Shown here piece by piece: positions 8,824 through 18,162 of a stretch of DNA of 41,963 bases (the stretch's first letter is position 1; the number at the start of each line of letters is the position of its first letter). Location: NCBI GenBank assembly GCA_029433475.1, contig JAQTIE010000004.1, positions 1 to 41,963 on the forward strand. The letters run 5' to 3'. The notes under the pieces were generated by a model. The model was given only the letters and a program-made list of their open reading frames with translations, searched no databases and was not told the origin of the DNA. Position numbers and translations under genes: made by a program. This stretch comes from Neisseriaceae bacterium ESL0693. Its GTDB lineage: Bacteria > Pseudomonadota > Gammaproteobacteria > Burkholderiales > Neisseriaceae.

Positions 8824-9490
8824 AAACCGGTCATGAAATGAAAAATAAGGTGCAAGGATAACGATATGATTTCATTTTGTCATCTGTTGTCGGTTTATGA
8901 TGCTTCATTGATTAATCAGAACCAGCTATATAGTTATGGGTTGACATTTTCATTATGTTAATTCAATATATAGAATGATTATTCTATTAATATTAATCCC
9001 GTGTAAGTATAAGTTTATTATGTCTGATTTAAATATGCAGCCATATGCCGGTTTTAGTTATGGTGCCATGATCACTCATCACTCGATGGTTGGCTGCACT
9101 TACATTCAGTTGATGCAAAATCAATGATTTTAATACAGATGATTACTGATATTTTGATCTTCAGTCATTGCTAACGATTTAAATCATCAGGCAGCTTTGG
9201 CTTTTTCAATAAGTATTATCGGTATTATTTTTCAAAAGCGATCGTATCTGAAAAGCATTAGGCTGCATTATTTTATTTTTTATGTTTGATGTTTTAAATA
9301 CCGGTGAAATTGTCTATTGACCCCTACTGCAGACATCAATCTTAAAACCTATGTGATTCATGATGGGATGCATTCTGTGGTAAAACGGCATATAAATGTC
9401 ATCATACAAGAATCTGAAATATCATGGCCGTTTAAATCAGCATGGGAACAAGAATAGTGCCCTATCCTTATACATGATTGCTTCTTTGAA
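8824..9490. other. Long AT-rich intergenic region upstream of the ATP-grasp gene
   Basis: About 670 bases with no clear gene. A TTGACA hexamer lies at 8941-8946 with only poor -10 candidates (TAGAAT at 8971-8976 is too far). A 35-codon open frame at 9020-9127 on the plus strand begins MSDLNMQPYAGFSYG but lacks a ribosome-binding site. A 60-codon minus-strand frame at 9358-9540 overlaps the start of the ligase and I reject it. Confidence 0.4.
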
Positions 9491-10689
9491 ATGAGTATAT
9501 CCTTGAATAAAAAACCATATTGATTGTTGACCCGATTCATTCAACGGCTTATCTGTCACAGAAATTCAGACAGCAGCATATCCGGACCATTGCCCTATTT
9601 TCAGATATGTCCAATATTGCGGCATTTAATCGCCCTTCGGCGCAGCTGTTTGACCGACAGATTCATCTGCATCATGAAAGTCTGGATGAAATTATTGCAT
9701 TGATTGATGAGCCGATTGATTTTGTGTTAAATGGTTGTGATCAGCATGTGCCGTTTTGTGAGCAATTGGCCAGTATATTAACGCCTGCCTTAGCCAATAA
9801 TCCACAGACTTCAGCCATCAGGGGCAATAAATTTCAGCAACAGGAGGCCATGAAGAAGCATCATTTGCCTTATATTAAGCAATTACTGATCAGTCGGGAA
9901 AAGCCGGCATATGATCAATTGCAAGAGCTGACTTTTCCGGTTTTTGCCAAACCGCTTAATGGTGGCGGCTCTATCGGTATTTTCAAGGCATTAACGGTGG
10001 CCGACTTAACGCATAAACTGGCTCAATCGCCGGCCATGGTTAATTTTGAGCCGATTGATTATTATCTGGTACAAGAATATGTAACAGGCAGTGAAATTAT
10101 TATTGATGCCTGTTCATATCAGGGCAACCATAGTTTCAGCCATGTATTTACCTATAAGAAACATTTAATCAATGGTGTACCGGTCTATAGAACCATTGAG
10201 ACCGTTGAAGATGTGGTATTGACGCAGGCGGCCATAGATTTTGCCAGAAAAGTGCTGATGGCTTGCGCCTATGATAACGGTTTTTCGCATATAGAACTGT
10301 TTTATACCGACAATGGCGAATTCAGGCTGATTGAGCTTAATCCCAGAATCAGTGGCGCATCGGGATTACCAAATATGATGGCTGAGGCAGTGGGATTCAA
10401 ATCACAGGATACGCTGTTAACGCAGTATTTAAGGTCAGGCGTGTGTGACGATAGTGATTTTGGTCAGCGTAACGGTTTTGCCAAAGCACTGTTACTGTAT
10501 ACGCATGAGGCCATGGACTTTTCTGTATACCCCAGTTATCAAAGCCATATCCTTATTTCAGATACGTCGCTGGCTTCTCATAAAGACCCTGATTTAACTG
10601 ATCTGAGAAAAATTGTTTTTCTTTATCATTCATCTAAAGAGGTGATTGAACAAGATACCGTGGCCATTCTGAATAAAGACCTGTTTTAA
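9491..10689 (+). CDS. ATP-grasp carboxylate-amine ligase, start disrupted at an A6 run
   Basis: ATP-grasp ligase that would join a carboxylate (often an amino acid) to an amine with ATP. In the 389 residues counted from TTG 9520, ATP-binding features are KPLNGGGSIG (144-153), QEYVTGSEI (185-193) and the Mg-binding ELNPRISGASG (272-282; E272, N274). No known single substrate class can be read. The open frame in the database sense begins at TTG 9520 and encodes MIVDPIHS. However, ATG 9491 in another frame reads MSISLNKK up to an AAAAAA run (9509-9514); one extra A would join it to TILIVDPIHSTAYL, a natural first beta-strand for this family. So the true start is probably 9491 with a one-base deletion, slippage or phase variation. 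It abuts the next gene with no gap. The only certain coding part is 9520-10689. Confidence 0.75.
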
Positions 10690-11571
10690 ATGTTAAAGTA
10701 TTCATATACCATTGCTTATATTGTGTTAAATGGCTTATCGGTCTTGATTATTCATGGTGTCGGCCAGCAGATTCCGATCGACACCATGATTATGCTCAGT
10801 AGTTTATATGCGCTGATTTTTTTCCATTTACTGAATATCGGCGGTTTAAAAACCCTGTATCAGCAACTTTATCATCATAAAAAATTGTATCTGATCATGA
10901 TATCGGTGTTTTTGGTGATGTGGCTGGTCTGCTTCATTATTCCGGTTTACTATACGCCGGCGATTCTGATGTTTTATGCTACCGCCTGGCCTGCACTGTT
11001 TGGTTCATATAAAAAATACAGGGTGGATAAGGGGCGGCTCAATAAATATACTGCTGTTTGTATTGCACTGACGATGATGCTGTTTTATGTGTTTCTCGGT
11101 CATGTTTATCATGGAACCCGATACATGTGGTTGATCGGTGGTACATTGCTGGCGGGTATTTCAATGTTTTTATATTCGACTTACTCATTCAGGATGAATA
11201 ATGCCGGCTTCTCACCCAGTCAGATTCTGGCTTCACGCTTTGTGCTGTTGTTTTTATTCGCTCTGGGCTGGTCTGTTTATAGCAGAAATATTTTCCATAT
11301 CAATGCTGAGGTAGCGGCTCAGGCATTGGTGGTCAGTATTGCCAGTCTTATTCTGCCGATTTATTGCTCGCAGATATCCATTAAACGGGTAGGCCCGCTG
11401 AACCACTCCATAGCCATGGGCGTCACGCCGTTTGTGGCATTTATGTTTGAATACGGCTATTTGGGTAAAAATGGCGCGGTTTCTTTTGATGGTATTTTCT
11501 CTGTCATATTGATGCTTATTATCCTTGCGATGCCGACGATTTATTTATTTAAATCCAAAGCCAGCCAGTGA
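10690..11571 (+). CDS. Ten-TM DMT-like membrane protein paired with the ATP-grasp ligase
   Basis: A 293-residue polytopic inner-membrane protein with about ten hydrophobic segments, resembling drug/metabolite (EamA-like) exporters in length and topology, although the EamA signature is weak. The ATG follows the ligase TAA immediately (TAAATG), with no separate strong ribosome-binding site, so the two are almost certainly co-translated. The tight pairing suggests it exports or imports the ligase's product or substrate. I cannot name the substrate. A reasonable reading is a two-gene biosynthesis/export cassette for a dipeptide-like compound; that is inference from neighbourhood only. Confidence 0.7.
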   Translation: MLKYSYTIAYIVLNGLSVLIIHGVGQQIPIDTMIMLSSLYALIFFHLLNIGGLKTLYQQLYHHKKLYLIMISVFLVMWLVCFIIPVYYTPAILMFYATAWPALFGSYKKYRVDKGRLNKYTAVCIALTMMLFYVFLGHVYHGTRYMWLIGGTLLAGISMFLYSTYSFRMNNAGFSPSQILASRFVLLFLFALGWSVYSRNIFHINAEVAAQALVVSIASLILPIYCSQISIKRVGPLNHSIAMGVTPFVAFMFEYGYLGKNGAVSFDGIFSVILMLIILAMPTIYLFKSKASQ

Positions 11572-11915
11572 TTTTAAATAATTCTGATATGCAGGTGTCT
11601 CAAGCCAGTTTCTGAACAATAACCATTTAACCTGATGAGGAAGCAGGATGTATCTGAGTGCTTGGGTTTTGATGGGGATATCATCAGCTACTCGGTTAAA
11701 GCATTATTTCCGGCATTGATATCAAATGGATTAACCTGTTACCAGGCTGGATATTATCCGTAATGACCATAATAATATTAATTCTGGTAAAAATATTATT
11801 AAAAACAAAATGATATTGGCCATGATTATGATTTGGAGTAAGATTCCTTTATCGGCATCTGTTTATCTCAAAAAACGGATTGGATTTTATTATTTGGTTT
11901 TTAAGGAGTATTGCA
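11572..11915. other. Intergenic region after the ligase/exporter pair
   Basis: About 340 AT-rich bases. A 23-codon frame at 11648-11719 follows an AGGAAGCAGG sequence but is too short to support. No clear hairpin terminator is visible. Confidence 0.35.
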
Positions 11916-12146
11916 ATGACGAATCAGGATCATGAATATGTCAATTTATCTGAAAGCCATGAAATCAATAATTGGTTAAAAAGAAACGGATTAAGACAAA
12001 CGCAAGCCAATCAGGAAAAATTTCCACAGCTGGTCAATGATGCTAAAAAACATTATGGTAAAAGCAGTCAGCAACATCTGAAATGGCAAGAATTGGATAA
12101 TTATTATCAACAACATAAACAAAACCATCGCTTTGAACCACTGTAA
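11916..12146 (+). CDS. Small hydrophilic protein of unknown function
   Basis: A 76-residue soluble, polar protein beginning MTNQDHEYVNLSESHEINNW and rich in Q, N, K and H. The ATG at 11916 has an excellent AAGGAG ribosome-binding site (11903-11908) seven bases upstream, so I chose it over the in-frame start 36 bases earlier. The middle (EINNWLKRNGL...FPQLVNDAKKHYG) vaguely resembles small DUF3606-like proteins, but I do not assign it. It stands alone between the ligase/exporter pair and lldD. Function unknown. Confidence 0.6.
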   Translation: MTNQDHEYVNLSESHEINNWLKRNGLRQTQANQEKFPQLVNDAKKHYGKSSQQHLKWQELDNYYQQHKQNHRFEPL

Positions 12147-12452
12147 GCAGTCTTAGCCTCTGGATATATGATTCATTGGTTTTTTTACCGATAAAATGAT
12201 GATGATTTTAGCAGTGAAAAAAATTATGGGTATTAAACGCCCATGTTGACCGGTGGCGGTATGTTATTGCGTGCAGATAATACCCCGATACCGGCTATAG
12301 TGACTGTGTTAATCCATGCATAGCTGCAATCAATAAAAATACGTGGATTTAATTCATTTTTATTGATTCAGGAAATGATGGTATGGATTAAATAGCAATA
12401 AAAAATCACAATCCATGATGATCATGGATTGTGATTCAGTATCGGTATTATA
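12147..12452. other. Intergenic region between the small protein and lldD
   Basis: About 300 AT-rich bases between convergent genes. The only feature is the long perfect hairpin at 12404-12436 listed separately. Confidence 0.4.
12398..12436 (-). terminator. Hairpin terminator after lldD
   Basis: A perfect 16-base inverted repeat (arms 12404-12419 and 12421-12436, centred on ccatgatgatcatgg). On the minus strand it is followed by a run of Ts (GTGATTTTTTATTG). It lies just past the lldD stop. Confidence 0.8.
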
Positions 12453-13622
12453 CTAGCGGGCAACGGGGTAAGTACCCGGAATCAGAATATCCGTACCCAC
12501 GGTTTTAATATCCGTATGGCCGGTAAAGGCCATGGTGATGTCCATTTCGTTATAGATAATTTCCAGCGCGCGGGTCACGCCTTGTTCACCATAAGCACCC
12601 AGACCATATAAAAAGGCACGGCCAATCAGGGTACCTTTAGCCCCCAGGGCGATGGCTTTCAATACATCCTGACCGCTGCGGATACCGCTATCGAGCCAGA
12701 CTTCAATATCTTTACCCACTGCAGCAACGATATTTGGCAAGGTCTGAATTGAAGATGGGGCACCATCCAGCTGCCGGCCGCCATGATTGGATACTACGAT
12801 GGCGTCTGCGCCCGATTTAACTGCTTTCTCTGCATCGTCGGTATTTAAAATACCTTTAATAATTAATTTGCCACCCCATAAATCTTTGATTTCGGCAATA
12901 TCATCCCAGCTTAAACGCGGGTCGAACTGTTCGGAAGTCCATGAAGATAATGAGGACATGTCGGCCACACTTTGTGCGTGTCCGACAATATTGCGGAATG
13001 TGCGCCGCTGGGTATTTAACATGGCCAGACACCATTCTGGTTTGGTGGCCAGATTGATCCAGTTTTTGAGGGTGGGTTTTGGTGGTGTAGACAAACCGTT
13101 TTTGATGTCTTTGTTGCGCTGACCCAATACCTGTAAATCGGCGGTTACGACCAGGGCTGAGCAATTAGCGGCTTTGGTACGGCGAATCAAATCGTGCATA
13201 AATTCGCGATCACGCATGACGTATAATTGAAACCAGAAGGGAGCGCTGGTATTTTCTGCAATGTCTTCGATCGAGCAGATAGACATGGTGGACAGAGTAA
13301 ACGGTATACCGAATTTTTCAGCAGCGCGGGCGGCCAGTATTTCACCATCGGCATGCTGCATTCCGGTCAGACCGGTGGGCGCGATGGCTACCGGCATTTT
13401 AACGCTCTGGCCAATCATGGTGGTTTCAAGTGTACGGCCGGTCATGTCGGTCAAGACACGCTGATTTAATTCAATCTTCTGAAAATCGGCACTGTTGGCA
13501 TGATAGGTTTTTTCTGTCCATGAGCCGCTATCGGCATAATCATAGAACATTTTGGGTACTTTACGTTTGGCAACTTTACGTAAGTCTTCAATACAAGTCA
13601 TTTTACTGAGATCAGCTGGCAT
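12453..13622 (-). CDS. lldD: FMN-dependent L-lactate dehydrogenase
   Basis: A 389-residue FMN alpha-hydroxy-acid dehydrogenase that oxidises L-lactate to pyruvate and passes electrons to the respiratory chain at the inner membrane. The TIM-barrel active-site residues are visible: K256 (LIIKGIL), catalytic H280 and substrate-binding R283 in SNHGGRQLDG (278-287), with the FMN phosphate-binding DSGIRSG near 325. The TADLQVLGQR stretch (160-169) fits the lactate branch rather than glycolate oxidases. The ribosome-binding site is weak. Single gene with its own terminator; lactate is a major carbon source for host-associated Neisseriaceae. A related hydroxy acid as substrate is possible. Confidence 0.9.
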   Translation of the reverse strand: MPADLSKMTCIEDLRKVAKRKVPKMFYDYADSGSWTEKTYHANSADFQKIELNQRVLTDMTGRTLETTMIGQSVKMPVAIAPTGLTGMQHADGEILAARAAEKFGIPFTLSTMSICSIEDIAENTSAPFWFQLYVMRDREFMHDLIRRTKAANCSALVVTADLQVLGQRNKDIKNGLSTPPKPTLKNWINLATKPEWCLAMLNTQRRTFRNIVGHAQSVADMSSLSSWTSEQFDPRLSWDDIAEIKDLWGGKLIIKGILNTDDAEKAVKSGADAIVVSNHGGRQLDGAPSSIQTLPNIVAAVGKDIEVWLDSGIRSGQDVLKAIALGAKGTLIGRAFLYGLGAYGEQGVTRALEIIYNEMDITMAFTGHTDIKTVGTDILIPGTYPVAR

Positions 13623-13784
13623 TTTAATTTCTGCTTTCTGTTATTTACTAAACGACTAAGTAGTCATATGCTGTAATTTTCGTCTGCTTTACACCAAAAC
13701 ACAAGCAAAGCAGCCATCTGTCTGTTGATTCGCATGGCTTAAATACAGCCATTGTAAACCAGCAGTTTTCAAGAATATTTAAGA

Positions 13785-13943
13785 TTAAATCAGACTATAA
13801 ATGATTAAAATAATCAGCGCAAACAAAAAGACAATACCGCTTAAAATCAGCCACGGCCCCCAGCGTTTTTTACAGCTGGTAACGCCGCAACTGAGGATAA
13901 AACTGCATATACCCAGTAAAAATAAAATAAGATAAATACTCAT
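13785..13943 (-). CDS. Small two-helix membrane protein (52 residues)
   Basis: A short open frame reading MSIYLILFLLGICSFILSCG, then a VTSCKKRWGP turn, then a second hydrophobic stretch (WLILSGIVFLFALIILIIYS). The pattern of two membrane helices joined by a basic loop, together with a strong GGAGG ribosome-binding site eight bases before the ATG, argues that it is a real gene despite its size. It lies alone between lldD and dnaK on the minus strand. Function unknown; I recognise no family. Confidence 0.6.
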   Translation of the reverse strand: MSIYLILFLLGICSFILSCGVTSCKKRWGPWLILSGIVFLFALIILIIYSLI

Positions 13944-14149
13944 GGTTTAGGCCTCCGCCTTTATTAAGCCTGTTGCATTAATCCCTTATGTATTGCGCCT
14001 CAATATAGTAGCTGATTAATTTATATACTGCTTTATGCTTTAATGGTACTTTAATAATCAATGTACTGACTTTTGCCGATTAATTCAATACGTATGTTTA
14101 TTTTTCATACACTATCGGGCAAATATTTACGCAAACCATCAGCCGGAAA

Positions 14150-14181
14150 ATAAAAAGCCCTGTCTGAAAACCAGACAGGGC
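14150..14181 (-). terminator. Hairpin terminator after dnaK
   Basis: GCCCTGTCTG (14157-14166) and CAGACAGGGC (14172-14181) form a perfect 10-base stem with a five-base loop; on the minus strand it runs into TTTTTATTTT. It is placed 26 bases after the dnaK stop. Confidence 0.88.
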
Positions 14182-14207
14182 CGATGCATAAAAGAACGTT
14201 TAATTAA

Positions 14208-16151
14208 TCAGTTCTTTTTATCTTTATCATTTACTTCTTCAAATTCAGCATCTACTACATCATCATTCGGTTTGGATTGTGATGATTGCTGTTCACTCTG
14301 ATTACCTTGTGCCTGCTGACCTTCCGCCTGTGCCTGGGCATACATCATTTCACCCAGTTTCTGGCTGGCAGTGCCCAATGCTTCGGCTTTGGCATCAATC
14401 TGCGCTTTATCATCGCCTTTTACTGCATCTTCGGTTTCCTTGATGGCTGATTCGATTTTCTCTCTCTCACCAGCATCCAGTTTTTCACCGTATTCAGTCA
14501 ATGATTTGCGTACAGAATGAATCAAGGCTTCAGCCTGATTGCGGCTGGACACAAGTTCCGCCAGTTTACGATCTTCTTCGGCATTGGCTTCAGCATCCTT
14601 AACCATGCGTTCGATCTCTTCTTCACTCAGACCGGAAGAGGCCTGAATGGTGATCTTGGCTTCTTTACCGGTGCCTTTATCTTTGGCAGAGACGTGCAAA
14701 ATACCATTGGCATCGATATCAAAGGTTACTTCGATCTGTGGTGTACCGCGCGGAGCCGGCGGGATATCCGTTAAATTAAACTGACCAAGGCTCTTATTGG
14801 CAGAAGCGCGTTCGCGTTCCCCTTGCAACACATGAATGGTTACTGCATTCTGATTATCTTCAGCAGTAGAGAATACCTGTGTGGCTTTGGTTGGAATGGT
14901 GGTGTTTTTATTGATGAGTTTGGTCATCACACCGCCCATGGTTTCAATACCCAGAGATAATGGAGTTACGTCCAGCAGCAACACGTCACTGCGGTCACCG
15001 GCCAATACCGCGCCCTGAATGGCAGCGCCCACAGCCACGGCTTCATCCGGATTGACATCGCGACGAGGTTCTTTCCCGAAGAATTCTTTAACCGCGTCCT
15101 GTACTTTGGGCATACGGGACTGACCGCCCACCAAAATCACATCATCAATATCATTCACACTCAAACCGGCGTCTTTGATGGCAGTACGGCAAGGTTCAAT
15201 GGAACGTTGGATCAGATCATCGACCAGACTTTCAAATTTGGCACGGGTGATTTTCATGGCCAGGTGTTTCGGGCCGGAAGGATCCATGGTGATGTAAGGC
15301 AGATTGATTTCTGTCTGCTGACTGCTGGATAATTCGATTTTGGCTTTTTCAGCCGCTTCTTTCAGACGCTGTAAAGCAATCACGTCATTTTTCAGATCAA
15401 TACCCTGATCTTTTTTGAATTCATCAATGATGTAATTGATCAGGCGCTGGTCAAAGTCTTCACCGCCAAGGAATGTATCGCCATTGGTGGCCAACACTTC
15501 AAACTGTTTGTCACCATCCACATCGGCAATTTCGATGATGGAAATATCAAAAGTACCACCACCCAAATCGTATACGGCAATTTTACGGTCGCCTTTGGCG
15601 CCTTTATCCATACCAAAAGCCAGGGCAGCAGCGGTAGGTTCATTAATAATACGTTTTACATCCAGACCGGCAATACGGCCAGCGTCTTTGGTTGCCTGAC
15701 GCTGACTGTCATTGAAATAAGCCGGCACCGTGATCACAGCTTCTGTTACAGCTTCACCCAGATAGTCTTCTGCCGCTTTTTTCATTTTACGCAGAATTTC
15801 AGCAGAAACCTGCGGAGGAGACAATTTTTCATTGCGTACTTCAACCCAGGCATCACCATTATTGGCTTTGATGATTTCATAGGGCATGGATTTGATGTCA
15901 CGCTGTACTTCGGGATCATCAAATTTACGGCCAATCAGACGTTTTACTGCGTAAATTGTATTTTTGGCATTGGTGACTGCCTGGCGTTTGGCCGGTGCAC
16001 CCACAATAATTTCATTATCATCCAGATAAGCCACTACTGAAGGGGTGGTACGTGCACCTTCAGCATTTTCGATGACTTTAGTCTGGCCACCTTCTGAAAT
16101 GGCCACGCAGGAATTGGTGGTACCCAAATCAATACCGATTACTTTTGCCAT
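14208..16151 (-). CDS. dnaK: Chaperone protein DnaK (Hsp70)
   Basis: A 647-residue Hsp70 chaperone. The ATPase domain opens with [12 protein letters not shown] (5-16) and includes the [11 protein letters not shown] and [10 protein letters not shown] motifs and the [10 protein letters not shown] stretch. The substrate-binding domain and helical lid follow, with a Q/S-rich linker and the acidic tail [15 protein letters not shown] that Gram-negative DnaK uses for co-chaperones. GrpE and DnaJ are not adjacent. A heat-shock promoter lies about 120 bases upstream and a terminator directly downstream, so it is a monocistronic heat-shock gene. Confidence 0.98.
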   Translation of the reverse strand: MAKVIGIDLGTTNSCVAISEGGQTKVIENAEGARTTPSVVAYLDDNEIIVGAPAKRQAVTNAKNTIYAVKRLIGRKFDDPEVQRDIKSMPYEIIKANNGDAWVEVRNEKLSPPQVSAEILRKMKKAAEDYLGEAVTEAVITVPAYFNDSQRQATKDAGRIAGLDVKRIINEPTAAALAFGMDKGAKGDRKIAVYDLGGGTFDISIIEIADVDGDKQFEVLATNGDTFLGGEDFDQRLINYIIDEFKKDQGIDLKNDVIALQRLKEAAEKAKIELSSSQQTEINLPYITMDPSGPKHLAMKITRAKFESLVDDLIQRSIEPCRTAIKDAGLSVNDIDDVILVGGQSRMPKVQDAVKEFFGKEPRRDVNPDEAVAVGAAIQGAVLAGDRSDVLLLDVTPLSLGIETMGGVMTKLINKNTTIPTKATQVFSTAEDNQNAVTIHVLQGERERASANKSLGQFNLTDIPPAPRGTPQIEVTFDIDANGILHVSAKDKGTGKEAKITIQASSGLSEEEIERMVKDAEANAEEDRKLAELVSSRNQAEALIHSVRKSLTEYGEKLDAGEREKIESAIKETEDAVKGDDKAQIDAKAEALGTASQKLGEMMYAQAQAEGQQAQGNQSEQQSSQSKPNDDVVDAEFEEVNDKDKKN

Positions 16152-16268
16152 GTTGAGAATCTCCTAATCATTCTTACTCGATTATTCAGTATTCTGTGAA
16201 GAATTGGTTAATCAATCACAAACTCTGTGGCGCAACTTCAGCCACAACAATAATATGCTATTAGTTCC

Positions 16269-16298
16269 TATAATGGGCATGGTTAGAAGGATTTCAAG
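16269..16298 (-). promoter_or_regulatory. Sigma-32 heat-shock promoter of dnaK
   Basis: On the minus strand CTTGAAA (16292-16298) is followed after 13 bases by GCCCATTATA (16269-16278). This matches the RpoH consensus CTTGAAA with a CCCCATNTA -10 at normal spacing. Predicted start near 16262, giving a leader of about 110 bases before dnaK. Confidence 0.85.
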
Positions 16299-16564
16299 CT
16301 TGGTTTTGCAAAAATTATCTTTGTTATACATATACTCTTATATCTCAATCATTTTTTATATGTATCCCGGATAAAGGTGTCAGATTTGTTTTATATCAAG
16401 ATATGCGATAGGTTCTCTTTATTGATATTGCCAATATCATTAAAATTGAAGTAACCCGTTTATGCCGCACTTAAAGTAAAATGGTAACCGGGATTTTATT
16501 CTCAGACAGGAAACTTCAGTTTTCCCATTAAATTAATGAGTAGTAATCAGTAAAAGGATGGATT
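16299..16564. other. Divergent intergenic region dnaK / anion transporter
   Basis: AT-rich region between the dnaK heat-shock promoter and the plus-strand transporter. It should contain the transporter promoter, but I see no convincing -35/-10 pair. An AGGATGG ribosome-binding site precedes the transporter ATG. Confidence 0.4.
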
Positions 16565-18034
16565 ATGGCTATACACCTCGGGTTTAAACCCATTCCTACT
16601 GTTGTTGCAGTGGCCGTTGGTCTGTTAATTTGGTTTGTATTGCCAATTCCAGATGGCGTTACACCGCAGGCATGGCATCTTTTAGCGATGTTTGTTGGCG
16701 TGATTATTGCCATTATCGGTAAAGCGATGCCGATTGGTGCTTTATCCATCATTGCCATTATGCTGGTGGCGATCACTGGTGTAACGTCAGACAAACCCGC
16801 CATGGCCATGAAAGACGCATTAAGCAGTTTTGCCAATCCATTGATCTGGTTGATCGGTGTAGCCATCATGATCTCGCGCGGCTTACTCAAAACCGGATTG
16901 GGCGCGCGTTTTGGCTATTGGTTTATCGCTTTATTCGGTAAGCGCACGGTAGGTATTGGTTATAGTCTGGCTTTATCGGAATTACTGCTGGCACCGGTCA
17001 CGCCCAGCAATACGGCGCGCGGTGGTGGCATTATTCATCCGGTGATGAAATCCATTGCCAGCAGTTATGATTCTGATCCGGCCAAAAATACAGAAAAACG
17101 GATGGGTAAATATCTGGCTTTGGTCAATTATCATTGCAATCCGATCAGTTCTGCCATGTTTGTGACGGCCACTGCCCCTAACCCGCTGGTGGTTGATCTG
17201 GTGGCCAAAGCCACCAACAGTCAGATTGAGCTTAGTTGGGGTACCTGGGCGCTGGCCATGCTGTTACCGGGTCTGGTAGCCATGGCGGTGATGCCACTGA
17301 TCATTTACTGGATGTACCCGCCTGAAATCAAGCAAACCCCCAATGCGGTGACTTTTGCCCATGACCGCTTACGTGAATTGGGGCCGATGAAGCGGGATGA
17401 ATACATTATGCTGGCTATTTTTGCGTTGCTGCTGGTGTTGTGGGCAGGTATTCCGGCCATGCTGTTTGGCAAAGCCTATACGGTTGATCCCACCACGACC
17501 GCCTTTATCGGTTTGTCGCTGCTGCTTTTAAGCGGCGTTTTGTCCTGGGATGATATTCTGAAAGAAAAAAGTGCCTGGGACACCATTACCTGGTTTGCCG
17601 CCTTGGTGATGATGGCAACATTTCTGAGTAAACTGGGATTGATCGGCTGGTTTTCTGCCACACTGGAACAAAGCATCGGACATCTGGGCTGGCACTGGAT
17701 GGGTTCTTGTGCCCTATTATTGCTGGCTTATATGTATGCACACTATATCTTTGCCAGCACTACCGCTCACATTACCGCCATGTTCGGCGCATTCTATGCC
17801 ACAGGTCTGGCTTTAGGCGCACCGCCGATGCTGTTTGCACTGATGTTGGCGGCGGCTTCCAGCATCATGATGACATTAACGCATTACGCCACCGGTACAT
17901 CACCGGTCATTTTCGGTTCGGGTTATGTGACTTTAGGTGAATGGTGGAAAGTGGGTTTTGTGATGAGTATTGTTGATTTACTGATTTTCCTCTGTATCGG
18001 CGCCGTGTGGTGGAAAGTGCTGGGCTACTACTGA
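16565..18034 (+). CDS. DASS/SLC13-family anion:sodium symporter
   Basis: A 489-residue polytopic membrane protein of the divalent anion:Na+ symporter family, which imports di- or tricarboxylates (succinate, tartrate, citrate) or 2-oxoglutarate. The two Na+/substrate-binding signature loops are visible: PVTPSNTARGGG (about 143-154) in the first repeat and THYATGTSPVIFGSG in the second. About eleven to twelve membrane helices. It most resembles the CitT/TtdT/YbhI branch, but the substrate cannot be fixed from sequence. It is a single gene with a good ribosome-binding site and a hairpin terminator about 35 bases downstream. Confidence 0.88.
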   Translation: MAIHLGFKPIPTVVAVAVGLLIWFVLPIPDGVTPQAWHLLAMFVGVIIAIIGKAMPIGALSIIAIMLVAITGVTSDKPAMAMKDALSSFANPLIWLIGVAIMISRGLLKTGLGARFGYWFIALFGKRTVGIGYSLALSELLLAPVTPSNTARGGGIIHPVMKSIASSYDSDPAKNTEKRMGKYLALVNYHCNPISSAMFVTATAPNPLVVDLVAKATNSQIELSWGTWALAMLLPGLVAMAVMPLIIYWMYPPEIKQTPNAVTFAHDRLRELGPMKRDEYIMLAIFALLLVLWAGIPAMLFGKAYTVDPTTTAFIGLSLLLLSGVLSWDDILKEKSAWDTITWFAALVMMATFLSKLGLIGWFSATLEQSIGHLGWHWMGSCALLLLAYMYAHYIFASTTAHITAMFGAFYATGLALGAPPMLFALMLAAASSIMMTLTHYATGTSPVIFGSGYVTLGEWWKVGFVMSIVDLLIFLCIGAVWWKVLGYY

Positions 18035-18067
18035 CCCCTCTCTTAGTCTTAACGACAAATTAAATCA

Positions 18068-18112
18068 TAAAATCCCCGTCATGCTGTTCAGTGTCGGGGA
18101 TTATTAAATTTT
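18068..18112 (+). terminator. Hairpin terminator after the anion transporter
   Basis: AATCCCCG (18071-18078) pairs with CGGGGATT (18095-18102), followed by a T-rich run (attaaatttta). The flanking A-run on the other side could also let it serve the convergent lipoprotein gene. Confidence 0.75.
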
Positions 18113-18162
18113 ATAGCCATAAAATCATTATATTAAATGATTATACGACCATACCTGATGTT

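Noticed and set aside
9020-9127. 35-codon frame MSDLNMQPYAGFSYG downstream of TTGACA
   Set aside because: No ribosome-binding site and no -10 box; kept only as a note in the ATP-grasp finding.
9358-9540. 60-codon minus-strand frame overlapping the ATP-grasp start
   Set aside because: AT-rich random-looking composition and overlap with a real gene's start.
14157-14181. Possible DNA uptake sequence (CCCTGTCTGAA) in the dnaK terminator
   Set aside because: Only 10 of 12 match to the closest dialect I know (TG-wadDUS, TGCCTGTCTGAA), and no further copies in intergenic regions were seen; it is explained as a terminator stem.
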